The notes under the pieces are model-generated. The model was not told the origin of the DNA and ran no database searches. It saw only the letters and a list, made by a program, of their open reading frames with translations. DNA of 64,000 nucleotides from Actinoplanes lutulentus. Its GTDB lineage: Bacteria > Actinomycetota > Actinomycetes > Mycobacteriales > Micromonosporaceae. Location of the stretch: contig NZ_QLMJ01000008.1 of assembly GCF_003259845.1 (NCBI RefSeq), positions 272,419-336,418 on the forward strand, read 5' to 3'. The position numbers and the translations under genes are program-made. This document shows positions 19,101-27,198 of this stretch, in pieces. The number at the start of each line of letters is the position of its first letter. The first letter of the stretch is position 1.

Positions 19101-22100
19101 CGGTGCCGACGTACAGCCCCGGGCTCCAGCGCTTCGGCGTGGTGCCGAGCGCGCTGTTCTGTTCGCCGTAGAGCACACCGGTCATGCCGGACGCGGCTTT
19201 GAACCAGAGCTCAACCGTGAACGACATGGTCGAGGTCAGCAGGTTGTCCGGCAGTTGCATGGAGGCGTTATTCGCGGCGTCGAAGAACACCGCCTTGTCA
19301 CTGGTGCCCTGCAGTGCACCGGTCTGGTTGAAGGTCACCTTGCCGTAGGTGCCGTTGAATTGGCCCGGCTTGGTGGCCGTCAGGTTCGCCGCGGTGCTGC
19401 CGGCCGACTCGGTCATCGGCCAGTACGCCGTCGGGTTGTCGTCGAGGACGACCGAGCGGTAGTGCGAGGAGGCGGACCAGCCGTATCCGGTGCAGGCGTT
19501 CACCGCCGAGCACGCCTTCGTGAGGGTGTTGCCCGAGTACGTGTACGTCCACAGGGGTTGCGCGCCACCGGTCAGCGGCGCGTCCGCCCGAACCTCGATC
19601 ACCTTGCCGTCGGCCCAGGTCAGTGTCAGCGACCGGCCGCTCGTTACGTCGGTGACCTTGGAGACCCGGCCGGCCGTGTAGGTGAACTGCTGCACCCGGC
19701 CGTTCGCGTCGACGATGCTGGTCAGGTTCCCCAGGTCGTCGAAGACCCGCTTCTCCCCTGAGCTGTCGCGCAACGTCCAGTTGGCGGTGCCGCGAACCAG
19801 CGAGACGGACTTGCCGAGCGGCGAGGTGTAGGTGCCGTTGGCGTTCTTGCCGAACCGCACCTGCCGGCCCGACTCCTGGGTGACCACGACGTTGCCGCTG
19901 CCGTCCGGGTCGGCGACGACCACCTGGTCCAGCGGTGTGGACCAGCCGGCACCGAACGCGCCGCTGTTCCCGTTGACCTCGAACTCGTAGATCCGTGTCG
20001 CGCTGTCGGTGGTGCTCGACGTCGGTGTCGTCACGTTGAGCCGCACGTACCGGGCGGTCTGCGCGGTGATCGTGTTGGTGGTGACGGCGGCGGTGTTGCC
20101 CGTCACCGTCACCGCCGTCGTCCACGTGCTGCCGTTCGTGGATATCTGGATGTTGTAGGCGCTGGTGTTCCAGTCCGCCGCCTCGCCGTTGGAGCCGGCG
20201 TGGCGGATCACGAACGACCGGACGGTGCGCTTCGCGCCGAGATCAACCTGGAGGTAGGCGCCGGCCGCCTTGGAGCACCATTTGTCGAGGGTGCTGCCGG
20301 TGACCGCCTTCTCCGGGCCCTCGGTGGTCGCGCAGGCTGCCGAGCCGGTCGCCGCCCGGCCCAGCGCGACATTGTTGTCCGGGCCGCCGCCGCGGTAATC
20401 CTGTGAGTTGTAGGTGCGGCGGATCTCCAGTGGTGGTCCCGGGACCGGAACCGCCGCGTCGACCACCGAGGCGGAGTAGTTGCCGGCTTGCGGGTTCACA
20501 CCCGGCACGTCGGCGTCGGTGGACGCCGCTGCCAGGTGCGCGGTGACCGCCGGCTGCGCGATCACCGGCGTCAGAGCGTACGGACCTTCCAGGTAGGTCG
20601 CGTTGGCGCCGTCGTAGACCGCGACGTACCAGAACGCCGTCTTGCCCCAGGCAAGCGAGGCGGCCGGGACCGTCCACGTCGACGACGTGATCCAGTTGGT
20701 GTTGACACAGCCGGTGGGAGCGTCGACGGTGCCGCCGTTGCACAGTTCGAACCAGTAGTTCGGCACGCCGGGCGCGTTGTCGGCGTCGTAGTACTGCGCC
20801 CACAGAGTGGGGCGCAACGTGGCGACCTGGGCGTTGTTCGGCGGATGATAAGAGAGAATCTCCGGTGGCGAGGCCGGCAGCACCTTGAACGAGAACGTCG
20901 CTATCGGTACGCCGAAACTGCTCGCCAGCCCGTTCGGGCCGACGAGATCGATCTTCGCGGTGTAGGTACCGGCGATCAGAGGCTGCACCTGCAACGTGAA
21001 CGTGCCGGTCTCCAGGTGATCCAGCGTGGTGCCGGGCTTGATCATGCGGAAATCGAAGAGCTGGCCCGCGCTGTTCACCACGTCGACGGTGACGTGATAA
21101 CCGTTGGTCGGTGTCCAGCTCGCCGCGCCGACGTTCTTGGCCCGGATGTCGATCTCACCGGCTGTCTGCGGGGTGACCGGCGGGTCGAACACCGCGCTGG
21201 GCAGCGAGAACGAGGCGGCCGCGTCGGCGAACGCGATATCGATGAACGGGTAGTTGCCGGTCGGATTCTCCCCTGAATAGAACCACTTCTCGGCGCTGCT
21301 GCTGGTGTTGGAGGCACGCAGGGTGAAGCCGTAGAAATCGTGGTTCTTGTCGAGCAGCTCGGTCATCTCGGCACGGTCGAGCGTGATCGTCTCGTATCCG
21401 GCCGCCTTGCTCGCGCAGTTGCCGCCCCGGTTGAACGACTTCTGGCCGATCGAGTCCGCCGAGTCGTACGCCGGGCCGGGCCAGGTCGTCCCCTTGCCGG
21501 AGAACTGGGACCACGACTCGGTCACCGGATAGACGGTCACGTTGGCGGCCGTACAGCTTGGCGCCCAGTTCTGATAGAGGCTCAGCGAGGCGCCGACGAT
21601 GTACCGCTGCTCCAGCTCACCGACGTGGATGAACTGCAGGTAGGTGGCGGCCTTCTCGACGCCGCCGTTAGGGGTGCCGACCTTCAGGTAGGTGAAGGCA
21701 CCGTTGTCACGTTTGGCGAAATAGCTGCTGGAGACGAAGGTGTCCTGGAACGCGGGCTCCCGCATGGTCAGCGGCGGGTCGACCGTGACCGGGAACCGTC
21801 GCTGAGGATCACGCAGCCACGCGCCGTCCAGCGTCACCTCCAGCTGCCAGCCGGTGCCGTCCGGAACGATCCGGTAGGTGACGCCGGTGGAGAGCACACC
21901 CGAACCAGTCCTCGGATCCGGCGTCGAGTCGTACATGAAGCCCGGCGGGATGCTGGCCCGCACCTCGCCCGTCTCGTCGCGCAGGTCCACCCGGCCGGTG
22001 TTCGCCGGGATCTCCGGAGTGAGGCCCTTGAGCTGCATCGGGAACAGGTAGCGGACGGGCGCGGCCGCGGAGTGCAGGATCAGCTCGTCCTTGAAGCCCT

Positions 22101-22917
22101 CCTTGGTCGCGGTAAGCACCAGGTCGGTCTCCGGCAGCACGCCCGGATAACGCACCTCAGAGCCGGAGGCAGCCCCGGTGACCGGCTCGGCGCCGGCCAG
22201 GCCGAAGGAGGCCTCCAGCCCGGCGGCCACGGTCATGCTTGCCAGCCGCTCCGCCGTGACCTGCCCGGCGAACGAGACGTCCGCCGCCGCGACCGGACGC
22301 AGCCGGCCGTCGGCACTCGTGGTCAGCGTCGTGTCGATCGGCACCATCGCGCCGCTGTCGTCACGCGCATAGGTCGCCCCCGCGAAGATCCGGGCCGTCT
22401 TGGTCCCGTCCGGGTTCTCGAAGACGGTGGAGGCCTCGGTGCGTTCCTCTACCAGCTCGGTCGATCGGCCCTGCTGGAAACCGGTCACCGCGGCGCTTTC
22501 CTGCTGGATCGCGCTCGCCGGCTGCTCGGCGTCCTCGGCGGCCGGAGAATCCGACTTCGCCCGGAGCGGACGGGTGCCGGGAGCACAGCCGAGACACTGA
22601 GCGCCGCCCACCGTCGGCGGGTCGGGGTAGGCCCGTTCCTTGCCGACCGTGTTCTTTACGTGCGACGGCAGCTTCGGATCACCGGACGGTTTCGAACCCC
22701 GCGCATCGGTATCGCTCGCGGACGCCGAGTGGTCCGTACCTTCGGCAGAACCCATCGCCTGAGCAGGATGGGTCCGTGATCCACCGATGCCGGGCTCAGC
22801 CGCGGCCGGCTGCGGAGACGCCGTCAAAAGGGTCGCGGTCAGGACCGCGGCCAGGCCTCCGGCGAGAAGTCTCCGAAGAGAGAAGGACACACCAATGCGG
22901 ACATCCCGACTATCCAC
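13135..22917 (-). CDS. Giant secreted RHS/YD-repeat polymorphic toxin-like protein
   Basis: About 3,260 residues. In order (residues approximate): signal peptide with SLRRLLAGGLAAVLTATLL; a DNRLRE-type region near 400; CARDB-like Ig domains; a discoidin F5/8C domain near 870-1010; a LamG-like domain near 1175-1405; YD repeats interrupted near 1940-2045 by a jelly-roll-like insert; the RHS core near 2890 (DPVTGDVNAMARWYSPSQAG) ending in DPSG; an Ala/Pro linker with hydrophobic segments; and a unique tip of about 150 residues. The tip has VDFYD followed by WVELTT, a spacing compatible with a PD-(D/E)xK nuclease, but this is tentative. Possible GTG starts lie at 22986, 22917 and 22890; 22917 has GGGGGCTGGGG upstream. 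Confidence 0.9.
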   Translation of the reverse strand: MDSRDVRIGVSFSLRRLLAGGLAAVLTATLLTASPQPAAAEPGIGGSRTHPAQAMGSAEGTDHSASASDTDARGSKPSGDPKLPSHVKNTVGKERAYPDPPTVGGAQCLGCAPGTRPLRAKSDSPAAEDAEQPASAIQQESAAVTGFQQGRSTELVEERTEASTVFENPDGTKTARIFAGATYARDDSGAMVPIDTTLTTSADGRLRPVAAADVSFAGQVTAERLASMTVAAGLEASFGLAGAEPVTGAASGSEVRYPGVLPETDLVLTATKEGFKDELILHSAAAPVRYLFPMQLKGLTPEIPANTGRVDLRDETGEVRASIPPGFMYDSTPDPRTGSGVLSTGVTYRIVPDGTGWQLEVTLDGAWLRDPQRRFPVTVDPPLTMREPAFQDTFVSSSYFAKRDNGAFTYLKVGTPNGGVEKAATYLQFIHVGELEQRYIVGASLSLYQNWAPSCTAANVTVYPVTESWSQFSGKGTTWPGPAYDSADSIGQKSFNRGGNCASKAAGYETITLDRAEMTELLDKNHDFYGFTLRASNTSSSAEKWFYSGENPTGNYPFIDIAFADAAASFSLPSAVFDPPVTPQTAGEIDIRAKNVGAASWTPTNGYHVTVDVVNSAGQLFDFRMIKPGTTLDHLETGTFTLQVQPLIAGTYTAKIDLVGPNGLASSFGVPIATFSFKVLPASPPEILSYHPPNNAQVATLRPTLWAQYYDADNAPGVPNYWFELCNGGTVDAPTGCVNTNWITSSTWTVPAASLAWGKTAFWYVAVYDGANATYLEGPYALTPVIAQPAVTAHLAAASTDADVPGVNPQAGNYSASVVDAAVPVPGPPLEIRRTYNSQDYRGGGPDNNVALGRAATGSAACATTEGPEKAVTGSTLDKWCSKAAGAYLQVDLGAKRTVRSFVIRHAGSNGEAADWNTSAYNIQISTNGSTWTTAVTVTGNTAAVTTNTITAQTARYVRLNVTTPTSSTTDSATRIYEFEVNGNSGAFGAGWSTPLDQVVVADPDGSGNVVVTQESGRQVRFGKNANGTYTSPLGKSVSLVRGTANWTLRDSSGEKRVFDDLGNLTSIVDANGRVQQFTYTAGRVSKVTDVTSGRSLTLTWADGKVIEVRADAPLTGGAQPLWTYTYSGNTLTKACSAVNACTGYGWSASSHYRSVVLDDNPTAYWPMTESAGSTAANLTATKPGQFNGTYGKVTFNQTGALQGTSDKAVFFDAANNASMQLPDNLLTSTMSFTVELWFKAASGMTGVLYGEQNSALGTTPKRWSPGLYVGTDGKLHGRVWATGGTQVVSAARVDNGAWHHAVISVNLDKQDVYLDGVRVGGISGYQVYRSDMAKASIGNGYTSGWAGGSTGYLPFTGQIDDVAVYRHSLGALQVSAHYAARTASVRLGSVTEPNAYVSTQLAYNTNSGRLATVRDREGATWTVTQPTLGDGVRKVALASTGRDTVTYTYDLLRGERLTERMSDEGVEKWDYDANGFIIKYTDANGRAKFLYRDARGNLTAEAVFQSGLWRWKNYGYYLNTADPLDPRNDRITWKTGTRNGWDGDERNRIIYELDTAGRTTKITYPLPAGPSSRPTEVVSYTAGTETAVGGGVMPAGLPLQITSKLGGVTTHAYTAKGDLARVTDPLGLIENYGYDLLGRRISRAESAVVSGATVTYGTWSTAYDAMSRVVTETAPGVANPVTGKTNTQQTEYEYQPSGLLKVKRLKDTTGGDPSRVWSYTYDPAGRVETTTTPDLAVERTEWNTAGDIAKLTQAGGLILEYRYDDARRLVETVATGANVDPMDPVSTRLVLEARSYDPAGQLASVVDSMGRETAYTYHNDGQQETASRVRRDATGAVASSTELERYEYDPGGNVIRVTRAGGVVEDYDYDDAGMRNRETLDAGGLARTTVRTFAADGSIASERSSNGFTFITGRPVETPYLYAAGGSLIDQGGSRYADGTNAMVYRFVFPSDTVSGRLFLEVRNQYLVQFSSDNQTWTDVIKETGDIRNGSNRAQWNLDLTSQLAKGKTVYVRVGDSQPANGWGGLVSRVAVEYDRSGQQAAKTTYQYNAAGELTKTSVDTTGSSSTPSVTEQVRDVRGLVSRSVDAAGVATDHTYDALGHLRTSTEAARTVWRDGVSTAGVTPVTTYGRNTFGDVTQVRDAHGATVSSGYDGLGRVTSTTLPSYAPAAGTTIAPTVTTTYTAAGKPQVVTDGLNRSTTRTYDKYGRVIAITGQDPDDDGPQPAPVTRYGYDRAGELLETAEPGGSRTLATYNDLGHQITSTEAERTSGGTAYFTTELGRSDAGLLTSVTSPDDRTTRYEYNKAGERTLTIQGTNLRTEQRYDAQGRISAVIVGEQRAVGYRYDAAGRLLAETDHRVSSGVLSAAQRTNRLEYDALGRPFRVTSPGGRVTQYQYGPGPDPAIVTQQGVSGNDIVVTLGYDALGRRTRVVDGRGNATDYLHNDWGATVAVREPGTEAASARTWRSVYDAGGQLVAELTPDGVSRTRQYDDLGRMVEETASGGTAQAASRTFEYDEAGRTVAVGGPGTQRSYAYNDRGLLVSSVDGGGTSTFTYDGDGNLSSRSDAAGTGYFGYDAAGRLSTVTDGLTSRVAGYTYNSVGNLGVIDYGGGAVLREFTYDTLGRLATDTVKNPSDAATLSTAYAYDLDDLVTSRKTTGGAGAGENSYTYDLFGRLASWAGPDNTTVMYAYDKASNRIQEGTRTYAYNQRNQLTGASGGGEADLVNTWSAGGNLLSSSLGGATTTYRYDGFDKPVEVATPGHTVSYKYDSFGRLAERNGIALSYSDLSNNPVQVPTGSGEAAIFRDPAGKAFSEQQGSDPARQLVDEAIHGDGVAAISGSTGEVLASRSYQPYGEVAASSGTLSTGFQGGWTDPVTGDVNAMARWYSPSQAGFTTRDTLTLDPDPTAQTNRYAYGNANPITNNDPSGHCGFCVIPIGMAVGYLVTAVVAYVAVDYWVESGAAYKSITDLYALGDAGVTAMLDGLHQAGVSAINAIWAVYDAYATDVRVAGIAAPALGIEAPVVVQSPAGTPAATVPATTPAITLPAAVLPSMGETLSHVAAAAAPIALLPAGQLAKNTLSNVAAGVRIPSLVVAEADENQAANQAVVAAAAAEAVSETTGTGDPKCDDGDPRQLIEEVAQQIADAGTKSIDRDITPGQWNRIKEEGKFYLIWYARGHIVHKRTFDALDAAQPGRFLYNASKGVDFYDTWTKTWVELTTRGELKKHQNKGEDDWKDKPGYDPNYKSCKYSLYGWNVNTKYDFEP

Positions 22918-23231
22918 GACAGACCCCAGCCCCCGAAAAGATCTATGGTTAGGCCGGTGATCATGCAGCAATGTATTTCCATGCACAAGATCGTTCCCGA
23001 AGCTGGATTCGCCGGGCCTGGTAACGCCCTGATAAACAGCTGAGTCTCGGACTCTGGTCTCTCAATCAACCGACTGCGGTGGCGAACTCGCCGCGCACCA
23101 GCCAGCCCCGCGCCTGACGCGACGCGGCGGATCGGCCACCAAGGATGGCGGCAATCATCATTGCAAGCCGTCGGAAAGCCGAACGGCTTCCATCATTCAG
23201 GACTAAACGGACGTCTCGTCATCTGTCGAGT
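22918..23231. other. Intergenic region upstream of RHS gene
   Basis: No gene is seen. The right part holds a possible terminator for the GH43 gene: a hairpin at 23173-23191 (GGAAAGCC-GAAC-GGCTTCC, one bulged A). The left part must contain the RHS promoter and its 5' leader. Base composition is lower in GC than the surrounding genes. Confidence 0.4.
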
Positions 23232-24635
23232 TCAAACGGCCACCCGGGACCACTGCTGGTTCGCACCACTCCCACAAGCGAACTGCTGAATATCCGTCCC
23301 ATCAATAGTCCCCGACCCAACCACATCAAGACACTTCCCACTATGCCGCGCCACCAACCGGAAATAACTCCCGATCGCCTGCCACTGCCACTGCTGATTA
23401 GCGCCCGCCCCACAACTCCACTGAATAACATTAGCGCCGTCAGCACCCGACCCCGACGAAACATCCAAACACTTCCCGCTGTTCTGGTTCACGATGTTGA
23501 GATAACCACCACCGACATCCCGGAACTCCCAGCGCTGATTATTCCCACCATTCCACGCATACTGCTTGACCTCAGCCCCGTCAGCAACCGAGCTACTGAC
23601 AACATCTATAACCCGACCACTGTTGCGGTTGACAACACGCTGATAACTGACCGGATTACCGACAACAGTGCCCGCCGCAGCGTCAATAGTCACCGTCGGA
23701 TACCAGTTCAAACTCATACTGGTAGCACTCGGAAAACTAATCGGCAACCACACATACGACGAATCATTGACCGGCCCACCCCAGGCACCAGCCCACCGAT
23801 CTCCCATGTAGAGATAGCTGCCACCAACCTGAAGCACGAACGTAGGCTGCGACCGGAACGTAGTCCCGTCACCGGTGTTGGTCCATCCGCTCCAGGGCCC
23901 ACCAACACTAGACGCAGTCGCATACTTGGCCTGGTTAGGACTCCACCCCGTAGCACCCGAGGTCAGCATGAAATACGTGCCCCCACGCTTGAACAACGCC
24001 GGCGCCTCCCGGTGCGCGTCATTCCAGAAATTTCCGACAAGCGACGCCACACCCAGATAATCACTGGTCAGCCGATAAATATGCAGGTCATAGTTCTCAT
24101 CCGCGGCCGAGATCATGTATCCGGTAGAACCGTCCACAAACAACGTGATGTCCCGGGACATATGCGAGCCCAACGGCCGGAAACTACCATGATACGTATA
24201 AACGCCGTCCACAGTAGCCGATGACGCCACCGCCGCCCGCGCCTCGCTGTAATCCGTACCGTTCTCCTTGTGCATCCACATCACATAACGCCCGGTAGCA
24301 GCGTTATAAACAACCTTGGGCCGCTCAATATTGGCACCCTGCAACTCACCAGCAGCCGCCGGCGTCAGCACGTTGTTACGAAACTCCCACGTACGCAGGT
24401 CAGTCGACCGATAAACCGAAACCGCTCGAAAAGTGTTATCCGAGTTCCGGTTCTCCCCGAACCAGTAATAATACGAACCAACCTTCAGCACCCCACCACC
24501 GTGCGCATGCAGAACATTGCCGGAGGTGTCGGCGAACTGCACACCATTGGTCACCGTCACAGGAGCCGCCTGCGCCGGCCCGGCGGGCAGCATCACCGCA
24601 GCGATGAGCACGAGCACGGCCACGAGAACCCTCAC
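23232..24635 (-). CDS. Secreted GH43 exo-beta-1,3-galactanase-like enzyme with ricin-type CBM13
   Basis: A 467-residue secreted protein. Signal peptide 1-24 (AVMLPAGPAQAA); a five-bladed GH43 catalytic domain of about 300 residues (GGGVLKVGSYYYWFGENRN, IERPKVVYN, MSRDITLFVD, HREAPALFKRGGTYFMLTSG), closest by memory to GH43 subfamily 24 galactan exo-1,3-galactosidases; then a ricin beta-trefoil with three QxW-type units (GNNQRWEF, ANQQWQW, ANQQWSR). It probably trims galactan side chains of arabinogalactan. Codon use is richer in GGT, GTT and AGT than in its neighbours. GTG start with GGAGG upstream; an inverted repeat lies over the leader. Confidence 0.87.
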   Translation of the reverse strand: MRVLVAVLVLIAAVMLPAGPAQAAPVTVTNGVQFADTSGNVLHAHGGGVLKVGSYYYWFGENRNSDNTFRAVSVYRSTDLRTWEFRNNVLTPAAAGELQGANIERPKVVYNAATGRYVMWMHKENGTDYSEARAAVASSATVDGVYTYHGSFRPLGSHMSRDITLFVDGSTGYMISAADENYDLHIYRLTSDYLGVASLVGNFWNDAHREAPALFKRGGTYFMLTSGATGWSPNQAKYATASSVGGPWSGWTNTGDGTTFRSQPTFVLQVGGSYLYMGDRWAGAWGGPVNDSSYVWLPISFPSATSMSLNWYPTVTIDAAAGTVVGNPVSYQRVVNRNSGRVIDVVSSSVADGAEVKQYAWNGGNNQRWEFRDVGGGYLNIVNQNSGKCLDVSSGSGADGANVIQWSCGAGANQQWQWQAIGSYFRLVARHSGKCLDVVGSGTIDGTDIQQFACGSGANQQWSRVAV

Positions 24636-24646
24636 CGCACACCTCC

Positions 24647-24674
24647 GTTAACATCGATGAAACTGAATGTTAAC
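24647..24674. promoter_or_regulatory. Inverted repeat upstream of GH43 gene
   Basis: Perfect 8-bp arms GTTAACAT (24647-24654) and ATGTTAAC (24667-24674), 12 bases apart. The outer arm extends into GTTAACGTAAC, which resembles a LacI- or ROK-type half-site with a central CG. The proximal arm touches the GGAGG ribosome site of the GH43 gene, so binding or hairpin formation would block expression. Confidence 0.5.
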
Positions 24675-24754
24675 GTAACCACGGCTAGACCGGAGGCGTC
24701 AACGCCCAGGCCACGGTCATCAGGCATGCTGCTCCCCATGGAACGGCAAACGAC

Positions 24755-25942
24755 ATGACCAACCAGGAACGACGCGGCTGGCTGACCCCGATGCGGGCCC
24801 GATCAGCCGACGAGGGCCACCGGGCGGCCACTCCCCTGGAGTTGCTCTTCGACCTCTGCTTCGTGGTCGCCGTCGCGCAGGCCGCGCTGCCGCTGCACCA
24901 CGCGATCACCGAGAACCACGTGGCGCACGGCGTCGGGGCGTACCTGATGGTGTTCTTCGCGATCTGGTGGGCGTGGATGAACTTCACCTGGTTCGCCTCG
25001 GCCTACGACACCGACGACGACGTCTACCGGATCACCACGCTGGTCCAGATCGCCGGCGCGCTGGTGCTGGCCGCCGGCGTCGAGTCCGCGTTCGAGGGCG
25101 GCAACTACACGACCATCACCCTTGGGTACGTGATCATGCGGCTGGCCCTGGTGACCCAATGGCTCCGCGCCGCCCGCAACGATCGGCAACGCCGCCGCGT
25201 GGCCCTCAGCTACGCCGCCGGCATCACCATCGTCCAGGTGCTGTGGTTGATCCGGCTCGCGCTGCCCGACTCCTGGTCGGTGCCGCTGTTCGTGCTGCTG
25301 GTGGTGGCCGAACTGCTGGTACCCGCCCTGGCCGAACGCGCCAAGGGCGGCCCAACCACGTACCACCCGCACCACATCGCCGAGCGGTACGGCCTGTTCA
25401 CCATCATCGTGCTCGGTGAGGCCGTCGCCTCGGCCACGATCGCCGTGCGCACCGGCGTCGACGAGGGCGAGCACCTCGCCGAGCTGGTCACCCTCGCCGT
25501 CTCCGGCCTGGTCATCGTGTTCGCGCTCTGGTGGCTGTACTTCGAGCGCCCGGCACACCGGCTGCTCACCACGCTGCGCACCTCACTGCTGTGGGGGTAC
25601 GGCCACTACTTCATCTTCGCGGCGGCGGCCGCCATCGGCGCGGGCATCGGCGTCGTCGTGGACTACGACATGCACCACGCGGAGATCTCCGGCACGGTCG
25701 CCGGGTACGCCATCGCGATCCCGGTGGCGATCCTGCTGGTGCCCATCTGGCTGCTGCACGTGCGACCGGTGCAGACCGGCGCCGGCCTGGCCGCGTACCC
25801 GGTCACCGCCGCCCTGGTGCTGCTGGCCCCGTTCGGTCCGGCACCGGTCACGGTGATCGCCGTCCTGCTGGCAGCACTGGTCGCCATCACTGTGGCTTCG
25901 GCCCGCCGTACAGCGGGAGCCGCCGAGCCCGCGCAGCCCTGA
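24755..25942 (+). CDS. Low temperature requirement protein A (LtrA) family membrane protein
   Basis: A 395-residue polytopic membrane protein. The family signature is plain: ATPLELLFDLCFVVAVAQAA near residue 27, then MVFFAIWWAWMNFTWFASAY with a following DTDDDVYR, and later HIAERYGLFTIIVLGEAVA. About ten hydrophobic helices are visible. LtrA was named from a cold-sensitive Listeria mutant; its molecular function is unknown. The ribosome site is weak. It stands alone, followed 33 bases later by a perfect inverted repeat. Confidence 0.92.
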   Translation: MTNQERRGWLTPMRARSADEGHRAATPLELLFDLCFVVAVAQAALPLHHAITENHVAHGVGAYLMVFFAIWWAWMNFTWFASAYDTDDDVYRITTLVQIAGALVLAAGVESAFEGGNYTTITLGYVIMRLALVTQWLRAARNDRQRRRVALSYAAGITIVQVLWLIRLALPDSWSVPLFVLLVVAELLVPALAERAKGGPTTYHPHHIAERYGLFTIIVLGEAVASATIAVRTGVDEGEHLAELVTLAVSGLVIVFALWWLYFERPAHRLLTTLRTSLLWGYGHYFIFAAAAAIGAGIGVVVDYDMHHAEISGTVAGYAIAIPVAILLVPIWLLHVRPVQTGAGLAAYPVTAALVLLAPFGPAPVTVIAVLLAALVAITVASARRTAGAAEPAQP

Positions 25943-25975
25943 GGGCACCGGCGATCCAGCAGAACGGGATTGGCT

Positions 25976-26011
25976 CTGCCCATCGTCGCCGGCGCGGCCG
26001 ACGATGGGCAG
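25976..26011. promoter_or_regulatory. 13-bp perfect inverted repeat before aminotransferase start
   Basis: Arms CTGCCCATCGTCG (25976-25988) and CGACGATGGGCAG (25999-26011) match perfectly around a 10-base GC-rich centre. The right arm ends one base before the ATG at 26013 and contains its only plausible ribosome site. It could terminate ltrA transcripts, act as an operator, or fold in mRNA and hide the start. Confidence 0.6.
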
Positions 26012-26012
26012 T

Positions 26013-27098
26013 ATGACCACCTTCGCACCGAGCCCGATGACCGCGCTGATCGACTCCACCGTCCGGTACGACCTGGCCGAGAGCACCTGCCCACCGGTCC
26101 GCCTCGGTGACCTCGCCGAACCGGACGAGCTCGCGGCGGTCCCGATGGGTTACGGCACCACCCGCGGCGACCTCGCCCTGCGCGAGCTGATCGCCGCCCG
26201 TACCGGCGTGACCGCCGACCAGGTGCTGGTCACCGTCGGCGCGATCGAGGCGATGTTCCTGCTGGCCCAGGCGGTCTGCGAACCGGGTGACCGGGCCCTG
26301 CTGGTCACACCGTGCTTCCCGCCGGCACGCAGCGTCCCGGAAGGGCTCGGCGCGAAGGTCGACCTGATAAAAGCGTCGTTTGACGATGGATACCGTCTCC
26401 CCCTGGAAGAGATCACCGCAGCGCTCGGGCCGCACACCAAGCTGGTGTCCCTGGCCTCGCCGCAGAACCCGTCCGGCGTCATGTTCACCGAGACCGAACT
26501 ACGTGACCTTCTCAATGCGGTGCGCCGGCGCGCACCCCAGGCGGTGGTCCTGGTCGACGAGATCTACCGCGAATCTTCGTACGCAAAAACACCGGTCCGA
26601 CCGTCGGTAGCCACCCTGTCGCCCGGCCTGGTCACCTGCTCGTCGATCTCCAAGGCGCACGGCGCACCCGGCCTGCGCATCGGCTGGCTGACCGTGACAG
26701 ATCCCGCCCTGTACACACAGCTGCGCGAGGCCAAATTCCTGACCACGATCGCCTGCTCCAACCTCGACGAATTCCTCGCCACCCGGGTGCTGAGCCGCAG
26801 CACCGAGATCCTCGCCGACCGCGCCGCTTTCCTGGCGCCGGCCCTGGACGAACTGCGCGGCTGGGCGGCGAAACAGCAGGTCGAGATGGTCGTCCCGGAC
26901 GGCGGGCCGCTCTGCTGCCTGCGCCTGCCCGCCGGCGTCGACGTGCCTGCCTTCTATCGCCGGCTGGCGGAGCTGGACACCCGGGTCGCGCCCGGATCCT
27001 GGTTCGGCGAGGACGACCGGATCTTCCGGGTCGGCTTCGGGCACCTGCCGGCTGACGAGTTCCGTACCGCTCTGGAGAACCTGAGCGCCGCACTCTGA
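26013..27098 (+). CDS. PLP-dependent aminotransferase, class I/II fold
   Basis: About 361 residues of fold-type I. Recognisable elements: GYGTTRGDLALRELIAARTG (substrate/cofactor loop), ASPQNPSGVMFTE (PLP-contacting Asn), VLVDEIYRESSY (Asp and Tyr for the PLP ring), SSISKAHGAPGLRIGW with the Schiff-base Lys, and a C-terminal FRVGFG with the carboxylate Arg. The family includes capreomycidine synthase-like enzymes and general aminotransferases; the substrate is not determined. An ATG at 26004 is in frame but lies inside the inverted repeat. No biosynthetic partner genes are adjacent. Confidence 0.88.
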   Translation: MTTFAPSPMTALIDSTVRYDLAESTCPPVRLGDLAEPDELAAVPMGYGTTRGDLALRELIAARTGVTADQVLVTVGAIEAMFLLAQAVCEPGDRALLVTPCFPPARSVPEGLGAKVDLIKASFDDGYRLPLEEITAALGPHTKLVSLASPQNPSGVMFTETELRDLLNAVRRRAPQAVVLVDEIYRESSYAKTPVRPSVATLSPGLVTCSSISKAHGAPGLRIGWLTVTDPALYTQLREAKFLTTIACSNLDEFLATRVLSRSTEILADRAAFLAPALDELRGWAAKQQVEMVVPDGGPLCCLRLPAGVDVPAFYRRLAELDTRVAPGSWFGEDDRIFRVGFGHLPADEFRTALENLSAAL

Positions 27099-27198
27099 CG
27101 ACCGGGGTCACTCCTTGCGGGGAATCGACGACCGAAAACGTGCCACGCCTACGACTAGTTGTCGCTTACTACTTGGTATGGGACTAGCCTCGGCGGGC

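Noticed and set aside
13700..22779. Long plus-strand open frames opposite the RHS gene
   Set aside because: These are shadows of a GC-rich gene: their composition is Arg/Gly/Val-rich with no family-like segments, and all domain signals are on the minus strand.
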